From Candidatus Binataceae bacterium (GTDB lineage: Bacteria > Desulfobacterota > Binatia > Binatales > Binataceae): DNA of 64,000 nucleotides. The stretch lies in NCBI GenBank assembly GCA_035650475.1, contig DASRHP010000012.1:980059-1044058 (forward strand), given 5' to 3'. The notes beneath the pieces are model-generated. The model saw nothing but the letters and a program-made list of their open reading frames with translations, had not been told where the DNA came from and did no database searches. Both the position numbers and the translations under genes were made by a program. Below are positions 9,126 through 18,177 of the stretch, one piece after another (position 1 is the stretch's first letter; the number at the start of each line of letters is the position of its first letter).

Positions 9126-9685
9126 GCAGCGGCGGCCCCTGCGGATTGGTCGCGTCGGCCCTCGGCATGGCGCTGATCGGACTGATGACGCTCGCGGCGC
9201 CGATGCGTGCCGCAGCCTTCGGGACGCCTCGCACCCTCGCCGCGCAGACGCTGACGCCCGCCCAATACCAGGCGCTCAACGACAAGCTCTCCGACCAACT
9301 CGCCTTCTACCTCGGCGCCGAGGACGAAAAGCACTCCGACGGCAAACCCTACGTCGATTTCGATTCGCGCTTCGAGTACATGCCGAGCCGCGGCACCGGC
9401 GGCGAGTATGTCATACACGCCAAGGTCGGCGGCGCTGAGTACGTCCCCGACCGGGGCGAGATCACCAAGGGAATCGCCACCGGCAAGATCAAATACCTGC
9501 TCTTCACGTACGCGCTGCGCCACGGGCAGTGGGTCGAGATCGCCAAGCCCCAGTGGCATACGCAGGCGCTGGGCAAGCGGGCGGCGCGCCGGATGACCGA
9601 GGCGGCCGAGCGCGACGAAGCGGCGAAGCACGAATGGCGCCGCGCGCGCCAAGCAGCTTCTCCCGCCGCCACCCCCAAACCGTAA
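9122..9685 (+). CDS. Exported protein of unknown function, partner of the VWA protein
   Basis: 187 residues when started at the GTG that overlaps the VWA stop codon. The N terminus contains a signal-like hydrophobic stretch (VASALGMALIGLMTLAAP) ending at MRAAA, so the rest is probably periplasmic or exported. The mature part has a conserved-looking beta-rich core (YVDFDSRFEYMPSRG and GEYVIHAKVGGAEYVP) and a charged Arg/Glu/Ala C-terminal helix (residues about 155-187). I do not recognise a family. The 4-base overlap suggests translational coupling and a shared job with the VWA protein. The other frame overlap upstream to 9071 is not needed. Confidence 0.65.
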   Translation: MSSGGPCGLVASALGMALIGLMTLAAPMRAAAFGTPRTLAAQTLTPAQYQALNDKLSDQLAFYLGAEDEKHSDGKPYVDFDSRFEYMPSRGTGGEYVIHAKVGGAEYVPDRGEITKGIATGKIKYLLFTYALRHGQWVEIAKPQWHTQALGKRAARRMTEAAERDEAAKHEWRRARQAASPAATPKP

Positions 9686-9709
9686 CGCGGCACCGTATTC
9701 CGGATTGCT

Positions 9710-10897
9710 TTACGGCGAATAGATTTCGCATGGGCCGACGACGTCGAAGCCGGTGGCGGCGTTGAAACCGAAGCCGCCGACGATCAGCACCCGACCGTCT
9801 GACATCCGCGTGGCTGTAAAGTACTCGCGCGCCTCGTGCATGCTGCCGGTGGACTCGAAGCCGCCGCTGGCCGGGTTGTACAGCTCAGCCTCCCTGGTGA
9901 CCCCGACCGCGCCGCCGAAGCCGCCCGCAATCAGTACTCGCCCATCGCTGAGCAGCGCAGCGGCGTGGCTGTCGTGCGGACTGAGCATCTGACCCGTCAG
10001 ACGGAAGCGCCCGGTTGAGGGATCGTAGAGCTCGGCGCTCTGGAGCGCATGGCCGTTATTGTCCTCGCCGCCCGCGATCAACACCTCGCCGTTGTTGAGC
10101 AGGGTCGCGGTGTCATGCTTGCGGGCGACCCTCATGTTGCCGGTCGGATGAAAGCGGCCGGTCGTAGGATCGTAGATTTCCGCGCTGCTCAGCGCGATAT
10201 CGAAGCCGTCGTCGTCGATGCGCTCGCCACCCGCGATCAACACGCGCCCGTCGGGCAGCAGCGTCGCGCTATGGCCGTAGCGCCCGACGTTGAGGCTGCC
10301 GGTCGCGATGAAGGCGCCGATCGCGGGATCGTAGGTTTCGGCACTGGCCAGCGCCAAGCCTTTGGCGTCCTCACCGCCGACCACCAGCACTTTGCCGTCG
10401 CGCAGCAGCGTGGCCGTGTGCAGCTCGCGCCCGGTCACCATCGAGCCCGTCGGCGCGAACACCCCGCGCGCGGGATCGTAAAGCTCGGCGGTGCTCAGTA
10501 GGACCGAGAAGCCGGATTCGTTGACCTCCTCGCCGCCGGCGACGAGCACCTTGCCGTTGGGCAGCAGCGTGGCCGTGTGCGCGTCACGCCGCGTGGCGAG
10601 CCGGCCGGTGGTTTCGAACTCGCCCTTGCCCGGATCGTAAAGCTGCGAATCGATCAGCCATCCGACGCCGCCGCTGCCATAGCCGCCGGCGACGAGCACC
10701 TTGCCGTTGGGCAGCAGCGTGGCGCTGTGGTACTGGCGGGCGGGATCGATGCGTCCGGTCAGGGTGAACCCGCCGGCGCTGGCAGAGACCGACCCGAGTA
10801 GGCCGATTGCGAGCGCCGTGGCGCACAAGACGGATACACGGAAGCGGAGTACCCGGCCCGACGCGGTCCGGGGGTGTCGGTTGCAGATGTTCCTCAT
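9710..10897 (-). CDS. Secreted kelch-repeat beta-propeller protein
   Basis: 395 residues. A signal peptide (VLCATALAIGLLGSVSASA) is followed by seven kelch-type repeats of about 49-57 residues. Each has the pattern HTATLLPDGRVLIAGG followed 15-20 residues later by SAELYDP and then a TG turn. Seven copies are what a closed seven-bladed propeller needs, so the gene looks complete. Galactose-oxidase-like and attractin-like kelch proteins bind carbohydrates or proteins; nothing here shows an enzyme site. The start at 10897 follows an AAGGCGAGAG stretch. It converges with the preceding exported-protein gene over a 24-base gap. Confidence 0.85.
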   Translation of the reverse strand: MRNICNRHPRTASGRVLRFRVSVLCATALAIGLLGSVSASAGGFTLTGRIDPARQYHSATLLPNGKVLVAGGYGSGGVGWLIDSQLYDPGKGEFETTGRLATRRDAHTATLLPNGKVLVAGGEEVNESGFSVLLSTAELYDPARGVFAPTGSMVTGRELHTATLLRDGKVLVVGGEDAKGLALASAETYDPAIGAFIATGSLNVGRYGHSATLLPDGRVLIAGGERIDDDGFDIALSSAEIYDPTTGRFHPTGNMRVARKHDTATLLNNGEVLIAGGEDNNGHALQSAELYDPSTGRFRLTGQMLSPHDSHAAALLSDGRVLIAGGFGGAVGVTREAELYNPASGGFESTGSMHEAREYFTATRMSDGRVLIVGGFGFNAATGFDVVGPCEIYSP

Positions 10898-11142
10898 TCT
10901 CTCGCCTTTGCTGGCGGCCCTCTCCCCCGAAAGGCCCGCGGGTGATGATGGTATGGATGCGCGACGTATCAGAAGCGCGCGGCAGCGCGCAAGTAGGCCG
11001 CGAAAAGGCTGCGCCGCGCGCCAAATTTCACCGCCCGTTCGTCATGGTGCAACGACGCTTGCATCCGGCGCTATGGCAGTATATTGCTTGCGCGGCGCGT
11101 TCCCGCGCTACCAGAAGGGTGCGCGGATGCCAAGAGCTTGCG

Positions 11143-11220
11143 ATATTGGGGGACTTGGGCGCGCTGGCGCTTGACATATTGGGGGACCTGGTTGGGGGAC
11201 CTGGTGCGCTGGCGATTGAC
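11143..11220 (+). repeat. Head-to-tail imperfect repeat with three copies of TTGGGGGACYTGG
   Basis: Unit 1 (11143-11175, 33 bases) and unit 2 (11176-11220, 45 bases) lie directly head to tail. Both begin ATATTGGGGGAC and end GCGCTGGCG(C/A)TTGAC. Unit 2 is longer because its 13-base core TTGGGGGACCTGG is itself duplicated in tandem (11179-11191 and 11192-11204). A third copy with one change lies at 11146-11158. The array ends in the TTGAC of the candidate -35 box, so it may be a set of operator sites for an activator or repressor. Confidence 0.85.
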
Positions 11221-11243
11221 CCGGGCGAACGCGCTCTGATATA
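11216..11243 (+). promoter_or_regulatory. Candidate promoter of the envelope operon
   Basis: TTGACC at 11216-11221 and GATATA at 11238-11243 with a 16-base spacer; TATAGG at 11240-11245 (18-base spacer) is an alternative -10. It lies 62 bases before the first gene of the operon and abuts the repeat array. A second TTGACA at 11171-11176 ends repeat unit 1 but lacks a good -10. Confidence 0.45.
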
Positions 11244-11305
11244 GGCACGCGGATTGATGCGGACCCCGAGCGGGGGTATTCGGGGCCGCAACCGAGGAAG
11301 AAAGA

Positions 11306-12343
11306 ATGCGAGTTAAGTTTCCAGCAGCAGCGCTGGCGCTGCTCGTGCCGGCGTTCTGGCTGTCGAATGCGGCCGCTGCGGCAGTCCTCAAGATCGTGCC
11401 GTCATGGCTCGGCACGCCCCACGACATGGTGTTCCATATCGCGACCCGTGGTCAGGAAATCTGGGCCGCGGGCAGCTTCGGGATCATCGTCAAAAAGAGT
11501 GCGCAGGCGCAATGGAAAACGGCTTCGGACACAGGCGGGATGGCGATGCTCGGAATCGCCTTTGCTCCCGACGGCGATGGGGTCGCGGTTGGCCAGCAGG
11601 GCGCGCTGTATGAGGTGAGCGGGCACTATGACACCTGGACCCGTCACGACGTCGGCACCACCGAGCGGCTGTTCGCGGTAGCGGCCAGCCCCAAGGGCGA
11701 GTTTATCGCGGTTGGCTCGTTCGGCGCGATCCTCGATCGCCCGGCCGGCTCCAAGGACTGGCATCAGATAAACGCGCCGTGGAGCGGCGCGGCCACCCCG
11801 CATCTGTACGGCGTACTCTTCGTGAATGACACCACGGCGATGGCGGTGGGCGAAAACGAGACCGTGGTGACGATCAAGGGCGGCGCGGCCACCGACGTGC
11901 GCGACCTCAGCCAGCTCGGCGGCGAGCACGCTAAGGCCACGCCTACGCCCAGCGCGGCCTCGGAAGCCGCCAGCGCCATCGGCGCCAGCGAGACCGGACC
12001 GGTCTCACCCGCGCTCTTCGCGGTGACCAACTGTGCGGGCGCGGTCGAGGCGGTAGGCCAGCAGGGCGTCTTTGCGGTCAAACAGGGCGACGGCGACTGG
12101 AAGATGACGACGGTGCCGGGCAAGCCCGACCTCTTCGGCGCAACCTGCACCTCCGACGGCCGCCTCGTTGGAACCAGCAGCGGCTTTCTGATGGTTGGTA
12201 GCCGTCAGGGGGAGCAATGGTCATGGCAGCCCCTCGAGATCCCGGGGATACGGCTGGACTGGATCGCGTCGGCGACGCAGGTGGACGCCGATGCGCTGTT
12301 GCTCGCTGGCCCTGCGGCCGTCTGGCAGGGGGAGATTAAGTAA
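11306..12343 (+). CDS. Exported YCF48/BNR-like beta-propeller protein
   Basis: 345 residues. The signal peptide (ALALLVPAFWLSNAAAAA) ends near residue 27. The body has repeated propeller-strand patterns such as EIWAAGSFGIIVKKS, DGVAVGQQGALYEV, FIAVGSFGAILDRP and AVEAVGQQGVFAVK, of the photosystem-assembly-factor YCF48 type. Proteins like this commonly sit beside an MMPL/RND exporter and DUF1302/DUF1329 genes in Proteobacteria, where their role is unproven; a periplasmic adaptor is plausible. GAGGAAG (11294-11300) fixes the start. The stop is one base before the exporter ATG, so the two are tightly coupled. Confidence 0.8.
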   Translation: MRVKFPAAALALLVPAFWLSNAAAAAVLKIVPSWLGTPHDMVFHIATRGQEIWAAGSFGIIVKKSAQAQWKTASDTGGMAMLGIAFAPDGDGVAVGQQGALYEVSGHYDTWTRHDVGTTERLFAVAASPKGEFIAVGSFGAILDRPAGSKDWHQINAPWSGAATPHLYGVLFVNDTTAMAVGENETVVTIKGGAATDVRDLSQLGGEHAKATPTPSAASEAASAIGASETGPVSPALFAVTNCAGAVEAVGQQGVFAVKQGDGDWKMTTVPGKPDLFGATCTSDGRLVGTSSGFLMVGSRQGEQWSWQPLEIPGIRLDWIASATQVDADALLLAGPAAVWQGEIK

Positions 12344-12344
12344 C

Positions 12345-14711
12345 ATGGCGTCCGCTGGAGAGCGCACCGCGCATTTTTTGATCCGTCACCGTTGGGGCTA
12401 CATCATCCTGTGTGCTCTGTTGACCGCGTTCTTCGCCTACGGCAGCACGCGGATGGAGTTTCGGACTTACTTTTCCGACCTCCTGCCCAAAAACAGCTCG
12501 ATCATCGACACCTTCAAGCAGTACGCTCAGTTCTCGGCCCCGCTCAACGTCCAGATTCTGGCCAAGGTCAAGGACGGCACCATCTATACACCGGACACCC
12601 TGGCCCGCATCTGGCGCCTGACCCGCGAGATCGACCTCATCCCCAATATCGACCACGTCACCATCACCTCGATCGCCTCGAGCAAGGTACGCGTAACGCG
12701 CGCGACGCCCGAGGGCGCCGAGTCGTTCCCAGTGATGCCCGACCTGCCGCCCAAAACCGAGGCGGGCGCGCTCGACGTGCGCAATAAGGCGCGCGTGGCG
12801 CAGGGGGTGATGGGCATCCTGGTGTCGCCCGACGAGAAGGCCACCCTGATAACCGCCGGCTTTCACGAGAAAGGCATCGACTACAACCTCATCTTTAACC
12901 GCGTACACGAGATGCTGGCCAAGGAGGCCGCGCCCAACATCGAGTACTACCCGGCGGGCCGGGTGATGCTGATCGGCTGGGTCTATCATTACGGCACCCA
13001 GGCGGCGTGGATCTTCTTGCTTTCCTTTGCGCTCATCACGGTCGCGCATATCGATTACATGCGCAGCTTCGCCGGCGCCGCGACTCCGCTTATCGCCTGC
13101 TTGCTCTCGACCATCTGGGGCGTCGGTGCGGGCGGCTGGATGGGGCTCAACCTCGAGCCGCTGACCCTGGTCGTGCCGGTGCTGCTGATGGCGCGCGCGC
13201 TCAGCCATTCGCTCCAGATGACGCGGCGCTATTACGAGATCCTCTACGAGGTCCACGACAAGGTCGACGCCGCGGGCAAAGCGCTGTCCTCGATGTTCGC
13301 GCCTGCCTGCCTCGGTATCATGTGTGACGTCGCCGGCCTTTACATGATTTGCCTGGCGCCGATTCCGATCATTCAGAAGCTTGGTGTGCTGTGCGGCACC
13401 TGGTCGCTGCTGCTAATCCCGGGAGTAGTAATGCTCACTCCCTGCCTGCTGGCAGTGCTGCCGCCGCCTAAGGACGTGAGTGTGTTCATCACGCACGAAG
13501 TGCATTCGGTCAGTACGCACACCATCGAGCCAATCCAAGCCGCGGTGGCCAAGCTGGTGGCGCCGGGCTGGCGGGTGGGGACGCTGGTCGTCCTGCTGAT
13601 AGCTGGAGTTGGGGTGCTGTACCTGTCCTCGCAGCGCCAGGTGGGCAACGTCGCCACCGGCAGCCCGCTGTTGTGGCCCAACAATGAGTTCAATATTGCC
13701 GAGGGGCAGATCAACAAGAACCTGGCCGGCACGGTGACGCTCAACGTCGTGTGGGAGGGCAAGGTCCCGCACGCGCTGAAGTACCCCGAAAGCTTCATCG
13801 CGATGCAGCAGTTCCAGCGCAATATCGAGGCGATGCGGGGCGCGCAGGCAACCCTTTCCATCGCCGACTATCTGCCGCAGACCAACCGTCTGCTGCGCGG
13901 CGGCAATCCAGGGTGGTTGCCGGTCGATCTCAAAGAGCGCGACGTGGCCACCGACCTCTTCTGGACGCTCACCGGGCACAGCCTGGAGGACGTCGCGCAG
14001 CTGGCCAAGGCCGACATGAAGAGCGGCGACGTTATCCTGTGGTACAAGGACCTGCGCAGCTCGACGGTCGAGAGAGCGATGGAGGCGGTGCATAAGGCGC
14101 TCGCCTCGATCCAGCGCGAGCCTTCCAAGGTCTTCCGCATTCGGCTGGCCGCGGGTTCGGTTGCGCTTCAGTACGCGATGGACCAGGTGGTGACCGAGTA
14201 CAACTGGCGCATCCTGGTTTACCTGCTCGCCACCATCTTCCTGATGTGCGTGATGACTTACTACTCGGCAGTGGCCGCGCTGATGCTACTGGTGCCGCTG
14301 GCCTTTGCGCAGTTCTCGACCGACGCGGTGATGTATCTGCGCGGCCTGGGACTCGACGTCAATACGCTGCCGGTGGTAGCGGTCGGGCTGGGCGTGGGTA
14401 TCGACTACGGCATCTACCTGGTCAGCCGGATGTGCGACGAGTATCAGCGGGTGAACGACGGCGACGTGCAGGGCGCGGTGATCCGCGCGATCCTGACCAC
14501 TGGCGAAGCGACCTTCTTCGTGGCCTTCACTATGATCGTCGGCGTGCTGCCGTGGTATTTTCTCTCCGACCTGCGCTTCCTCGCCGACATGGGACTGATG
14601 CTGGCGCTGGTGATGGCATTCAACTGCATACTGGCGATGATCGTGCTGCCGATCGAGGCGGTGTTCATAAAGCCCAAATTCCTGGGCAGGGTGAAGCTCA
14701 TGAGCCATTGA
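12345..14711 (+). CDS. MMPL/RND-superfamily exporter
   Basis: 788 residues. It has the two-fold RND layout: a helix at residues 17-34, a large periplasmic loop (about 40-215), helices 2-6 in the LLSFALITVAHIDYM to ILLLIP region, a second large loop (about 420-610), then a second helix bundle starting near VYLLATIFLMCVMTYYS. GVGIDYGIYLVSR in the second bundle resembles the conserved MMPL helix-4 proton-relay segment. Relatives export lipids, hopanoids or other hydrophobic molecules using the proton gradient. The open frame extends upstream into the propeller gene, but the ATG at 12345, one base after its stop and after a GGGGGAG stretch, is the natural start. Confidence 0.9.
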   Translation: MASAGERTAHFLIRHRWGYIILCALLTAFFAYGSTRMEFRTYFSDLLPKNSSIIDTFKQYAQFSAPLNVQILAKVKDGTIYTPDTLARIWRLTREIDLIPNIDHVTITSIASSKVRVTRATPEGAESFPVMPDLPPKTEAGALDVRNKARVAQGVMGILVSPDEKATLITAGFHEKGIDYNLIFNRVHEMLAKEAAPNIEYYPAGRVMLIGWVYHYGTQAAWIFLLSFALITVAHIDYMRSFAGAATPLIACLLSTIWGVGAGGWMGLNLEPLTLVVPVLLMARALSHSLQMTRRYYEILYEVHDKVDAAGKALSSMFAPACLGIMCDVAGLYMICLAPIPIIQKLGVLCGTWSLLLIPGVVMLTPCLLAVLPPPKDVSVFITHEVHSVSTHTIEPIQAAVAKLVAPGWRVGTLVVLLIAGVGVLYLSSQRQVGNVATGSPLLWPNNEFNIAEGQINKNLAGTVTLNVVWEGKVPHALKYPESFIAMQQFQRNIEAMRGAQATLSIADYLPQTNRLLRGGNPGWLPVDLKERDVATDLFWTLTGHSLEDVAQLAKADMKSGDVILWYKDLRSSTVERAMEAVHKALASIQREPSKVFRIRLAAGSVALQYAMDQVVTEYNWRILVYLLATIFLMCVMTYYSAVAALMLLVPLAFAQFSTDAVMYLRGLGLDVNTLPVVAVGLGVGIDYGIYLVSRMCDEYQRVNDGDVQGAVIRAILTTGEATFFVAFTMIVGVLPWYFLSDLRFLADMGLMLALVMAFNCILAMIVLPIEAVFIKPKFLGRVKLMSH

Positions 14712-14848
14712 TTCATCCCCTCTATCCGTGCAGGCTGGGGGGCGGCTGCACGGCGAAGGGGTAAAACCGCCCTCGGTTCCTTGTGCGGGGGTTGCTCGAT
14801 ACCGAGGTCCGGGGCGAACAGGGGAGCGTAAAGAGGAGGAGCCGATTA

Positions 14849-16495
14849 ATGAGGAAGCCAGACAGATTCAAGCTACGAACTGCATTGGCTATGGCGGCGG
14901 GGTTGGCGCTGTGCGTCGGTACCCGGGCCCAGGCGCAGATTGACACTGACGTGCCGGGCGGCCATCTCAAGGTACAAACCTCTCTCGAGACCGACTGGGG
15001 ATTCCATACCGCGGGAGAGGACAACCGCAACAATAACAATAACAACATTCCAGGCAGCGGCCAGGCACTCTCGACCAACGGCGACGTCATCCAGGCCGGC
15101 GTGCTGCGGGCCGACCCGCTAATCACCTATCGCCTCAACAACGATACGGCCCAGGCTCTGTTTGTGGATAACGCCGATGTTTACATCCACGGCCGCTACT
15201 GGGCGGATCTTGCGCAGTTCATCAACGGCCCGCGGGTCTACGAAGTCGGTCAGGGGACCTACTCCACCCCAGGCGTCGCGCACTATCCCGGCGACGGTTG
15301 GTCGGCGCGCATCAGCGAGCACGAATACGAAGCCGACGCCGCCGAGGCGTATATCGACCTGCGCAAGGGCCCATGGGCGCTGCGCCTGGGCAAGCAGCAG
15401 GTGGTGTACGGCGAGGAGCTGGGTGTGCAAACGCTCGACCAGGTCGATTCGCTCGACTTCACCAAGTTCAACAGCTTCGAAATAGCGTCGCTCGAATACT
15501 CCGACATGCGGATCGGCGAGTGGACGGCCAAGCTGTCGTACCAGCTCCCGGACATGCTCGACGGCAATCTGAGCAACTCGCTGCTGACCGGATTTATCAG
15601 CCCGGACTTCCAACCCGACTACTTCATCGGCCTGGGCTCGCAAATGAACGACGTGCCGGCCTTTGAAAAGATCGGCGACTACGGCAACCTTCGGCGCGCG
15701 CGCAACAAGATCGTCTATGGCGCCGTCGTGACCACCACGGCCTACGGGTTTGACCTCAGCGCCAACTTCTACAGCACGCCCGACCACGTGGGCTGGTTCT
15801 CGCTGGCGCCGGTCGCCAACCCGTTCCCGGCCGATCCCCAGACCGGCATTCCATTCCTGTTCCCGGGCGATCCCACGCCGCGTGATTTCATGCTCCAGCG
15901 GCGTTTCTCACGCGAGTTCATCTACGGCGGCTCGATCTCGTACACGATGCCGGCCAGTCTCGACTTCCCGGGCGGCGGGCTCCTCGCCGGCGACATTTTT
16001 CACTACTCGGTCGCGTACACGCCGCATGCATCCTTCACCGGGAGCAGAACGGTGCTTATCACCGGCAAACCGACCAAAATCGGCGACCTCAACATGACGC
16101 TCGACATGGAGAAGTACTGGCGCTGGACGCAGCACTTCCCCTCCGTCTATCTGCTTGGCGAGTACAACTACGAAAGCCGTCACGCACCGGTGAGCTTCGT
16201 TTACATGCCCAGCGCCGGGCACCATAGTATCAACACCGTGGTGCTCTCGGCCACGCAGCCGCTGCCGGCCAACATCTGGTCGCTCGCGATGACGGCGATC
16301 TGTGACACCAACGTGGGCGGCAACTGGTTCCTGCAGCCGGCGGTCACCTACAAGCCAACTTCGTCCCAGGAGTACGACATCTACTGGAACTTCGACGAAG
16401 GCACGGTGGTGGACACCACCAAGCACGTGGGTTCCAAGCTGGGTTCGTTCAGTTGGATTGACGCGGTATATCTGCGCGCCGTGTACAAGATGTAG
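14849..16495 (+). CDS. DUF1302 family outer-membrane beta-barrel protein
   Basis: 548 residues. A cleavable signal peptide (ALAMAAGLALCVGTRAQAQ) precedes a long beta-rich chain with alternating aromatic residues. Examples are WADLAQFINGPRVY and AEAYIDLRKGPWALRLGKQQVVYGEE, with a terminal strand ending WIDAVYLRAVYKM and an aromatic residue near the C terminus as in outer-membrane barrels. DUF1302 genes are typically next to DUF1329 genes and have been linked to growth on hydrophobic substrates, though function is not proven. AGAGGAGGA at 14832-14840 sets the ATG at 14849; the 22 upstream codons of the open frame are not needed. Gap of 137 bases after the exporter. Confidence 0.88.
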   Translation: MRKPDRFKLRTALAMAAGLALCVGTRAQAQIDTDVPGGHLKVQTSLETDWGFHTAGEDNRNNNNNNIPGSGQALSTNGDVIQAGVLRADPLITYRLNNDTAQALFVDNADVYIHGRYWADLAQFINGPRVYEVGQGTYSTPGVAHYPGDGWSARISEHEYEADAAEAYIDLRKGPWALRLGKQQVVYGEELGVQTLDQVDSLDFTKFNSFEIASLEYSDMRIGEWTAKLSYQLPDMLDGNLSNSLLTGFISPDFQPDYFIGLGSQMNDVPAFEKIGDYGNLRRARNKIVYGAVVTTTAYGFDLSANFYSTPDHVGWFSLAPVANPFPADPQTGIPFLFPGDPTPRDFMLQRRFSREFIYGGSISYTMPASLDFPGGGLLAGDIFHYSVAYTPHASFTGSRTVLITGKPTKIGDLNMTLDMEKYWRWTQHFPSVYLLGEYNYESRHAPVSFVYMPSAGHHSINTVVLSATQPLPANIWSLAMTAICDTNVGGNWFLQPAVTYKPTSSQEYDIYWNFDEGTVVDTTKHVGSKLGSFSWIDAVYLRAVYKM

Positions 16496-16631
16496 CGCAC
16501 GTAACGTTGGAACGGCCGGGAGGCGGGGCTCAGCCCGCCTCCCCCGCCGGCTCTTGCAACTAAGCAGGGCTGATGCCAGATATTAGGCGAGCAACGATTG
16601 GGCGGATCCCCCCAATAAGGAGCGACGAGGC

Positions 16632-18014
16632 ATGCATCTAATCAAGTACCCCGAGGGATGGACGCGGCGCCACTTCCTCGAACAGGTCAGCAAAGGCGTT
16701 ATGGCTGCGGGCGTGCTGGCGCCGTTGATGCAGGTGGTCGGCAATCACGGCAGCCTCGAAAAGGCCTATCCCGCCGAACTGCTGTCGATCGAGGCCTACA
16801 CCAAGGGCAAGCTCAAACCGGGCGACGTGCTCAGCGCCGAAAACGTTGACATCGTCAAGGACCTGCTCGATCCCGCCGCCTACTGGCAGATAAAGCACGA
16901 CGGCCGCCTGGTTGACCTCGCGCCTACCGAGACCGATGTCACCAAGCTTACGCCGATGCCCTTCCTGCAGGCGACGTTGGCCAATAAGGGCAAGCACAAG
17001 ATCTTCCCCGACGGCAACGTTTACACGCTCGACGGCAAACCCTGGATCGGCGGCAACCCCTTCCCCGAGCCGAAGTCGGCCCAGGAAGTGCTGTGGGCTA
17101 ACACCCTTAGCTGGGGCAAGCACGACACCCAGGCGCACCCGGTGCTCGACTGGGACACCGACGCCGACGGCAACATCGAGTATCAGTACGGCTCCTACTA
17201 TGTCGAGTGGCAGACCGTTGGCCGTCTGACTCTCGATCCGCATCCGTACATGCCAGGCCACGAGAATCAGATCCGCATCCTGGGCGGCACGGTGACCGCC
17301 CCCGGCGACGTTGCCGGCACCGGCATTCTGCAGGTTTGGGCGTACGACCAGCACAAACTGCCCGGCTATTACATCTACTCGCCGACGACCAAGCGCGTGC
17401 GCTCCTTCCCGGTTGACCAGCGCTTCGAGCCTCAATTCCCGGGCAACACATTCTTCGTCACCGAGTACTGGATGGCGGGCGACCCGCTGCTGACCTGGGG
17501 TAACTTCAAGCTGGTCGGCAAGGGCCCGGTGCTTACCTGCGCGCATCATTGCGCCGACCTCGACCAGCCCAACTGGATCCACAAGACCTGCGGCGGCAAG
17601 AGCGGCGTGAAGTACTGGCGGACCCGCATGGAGTTGGTGCCCGAGGCGTACGTGGTCGAGATGGAGCCGGTTTCCTATCCGCGCGCGCCCATCAGCAAGA
17701 AGCGCATCTGGTACCATGGCGCCACGCTGTGCCCGCTGACCATGATCAGCTACGACCGTCAGGGCAAGATGTGGAAGCAGTGGGAAGGTGGCTTCGACTA
17801 CTACCAGCGTAAGCCCGGGATGGCGTGGAAGAGCGGTGTGCCGGAGCACTTCTGGAGCTGGACGCACGTCCATGCGCACGATCTCCAGAGCAACCGGATG
17901 TCGCGCTTCTACTACGCGATGGAAGTGCCGGGCGGCTACCATGCCGACATCGACAACGCACGCCTCTTCGGCGACTTCTGCTCGATGGAAGCTTTGGAGC
18001 GCCTCGGCCGCTAA
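16632..18014 (+). CDS. DUF1329 family protein with Tat-like signal
   Basis: 460 residues spanning the whole DUF1329 family, which is related to the LolA/LolB lipoprotein-carrier fold. The N terminus WTRRHFLEQVSKGVMAAGVLAPL has the Tat consensus (T-R-R-x-F-L followed by a hydrophobic stretch), so export of a folded protein is likely. The body carries the family-typical YSPTTKRVRSFP and AYVVEMEP segments and several Cys/His (CAHHCADLD, HKTCGGK) that could bind a metal. AAGGAG at 16617-16622, nine bases before the ATG, supports the start. It is last in the operon and is followed by a strong terminator. Probable partner of the DUF1302 barrel in moving a hydrophobic cargo. Confidence 0.87.
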   Translation: MHLIKYPEGWTRRHFLEQVSKGVMAAGVLAPLMQVVGNHGSLEKAYPAELLSIEAYTKGKLKPGDVLSAENVDIVKDLLDPAAYWQIKHDGRLVDLAPTETDVTKLTPMPFLQATLANKGKHKIFPDGNVYTLDGKPWIGGNPFPEPKSAQEVLWANTLSWGKHDTQAHPVLDWDTDADGNIEYQYGSYYVEWQTVGRLTLDPHPYMPGHENQIRILGGTVTAPGDVAGTGILQVWAYDQHKLPGYYIYSPTTKRVRSFPVDQRFEPQFPGNTFFVTEYWMAGDPLLTWGNFKLVGKGPVLTCAHHCADLDQPNWIHKTCGGKSGVKYWRTRMELVPEAYVVEMEPVSYPRAPISKKRIWYHGATLCPLTMISYDRQGKMWKQWEGGFDYYQRKPGMAWKSGVPEHFWSWTHVHAHDLQSNRMSRFYYAMEVPGGYHADIDNARLFGDFCSMEALERLGR

Positions 18015-18068
18015 TCACGTGGTTCGCTCCGCGGCATCAGGCTGCGGGCGAGGCAAACCTGTCAGTTG

Positions 18069-18107
18069 CCACCGGCCCTGCCAAAGCAGGGCCGGTGGTT
18101 CCTTTTT
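18069..18107 (+). terminator. Rho-independent terminator of the envelope operon
   Basis: A perfect 13-bp stem (CCACCGGCCCTGC at 18069-18081 and its complement at 18086-18098) encloses a 4-base loop (CAAA). It is followed by TTCCTTTTT. It lies 54 bases after the DUF1329 stop codon, the strongest terminator I see in the window. Confidence 0.95.
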
Positions 18108-18177
18108 CGGCCGCAGTTTCCCCTTTTGGGGAACGTTTCAGTAGCGCGGTGGGTTTTATGCTACCGTAGCGCTGCGT

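Larger units (their letters stand above)
10898..11305. other. 408-base divergent intergenic region carrying tandem repeats and a candidate promoter
   Basis: This gap separates the kelch gene (minus) from the envelope operon (plus). I see no protein gene in it; the open frames that cross it are Arg-rich and lack ribosome binding sites. Its right half holds the repeats at 11143-11220 and the promoter-like sequence at 11216-11243 described separately. AT-rich islands around 11080-11095 may be part of the kelch-side control region. Confidence 0.7.
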
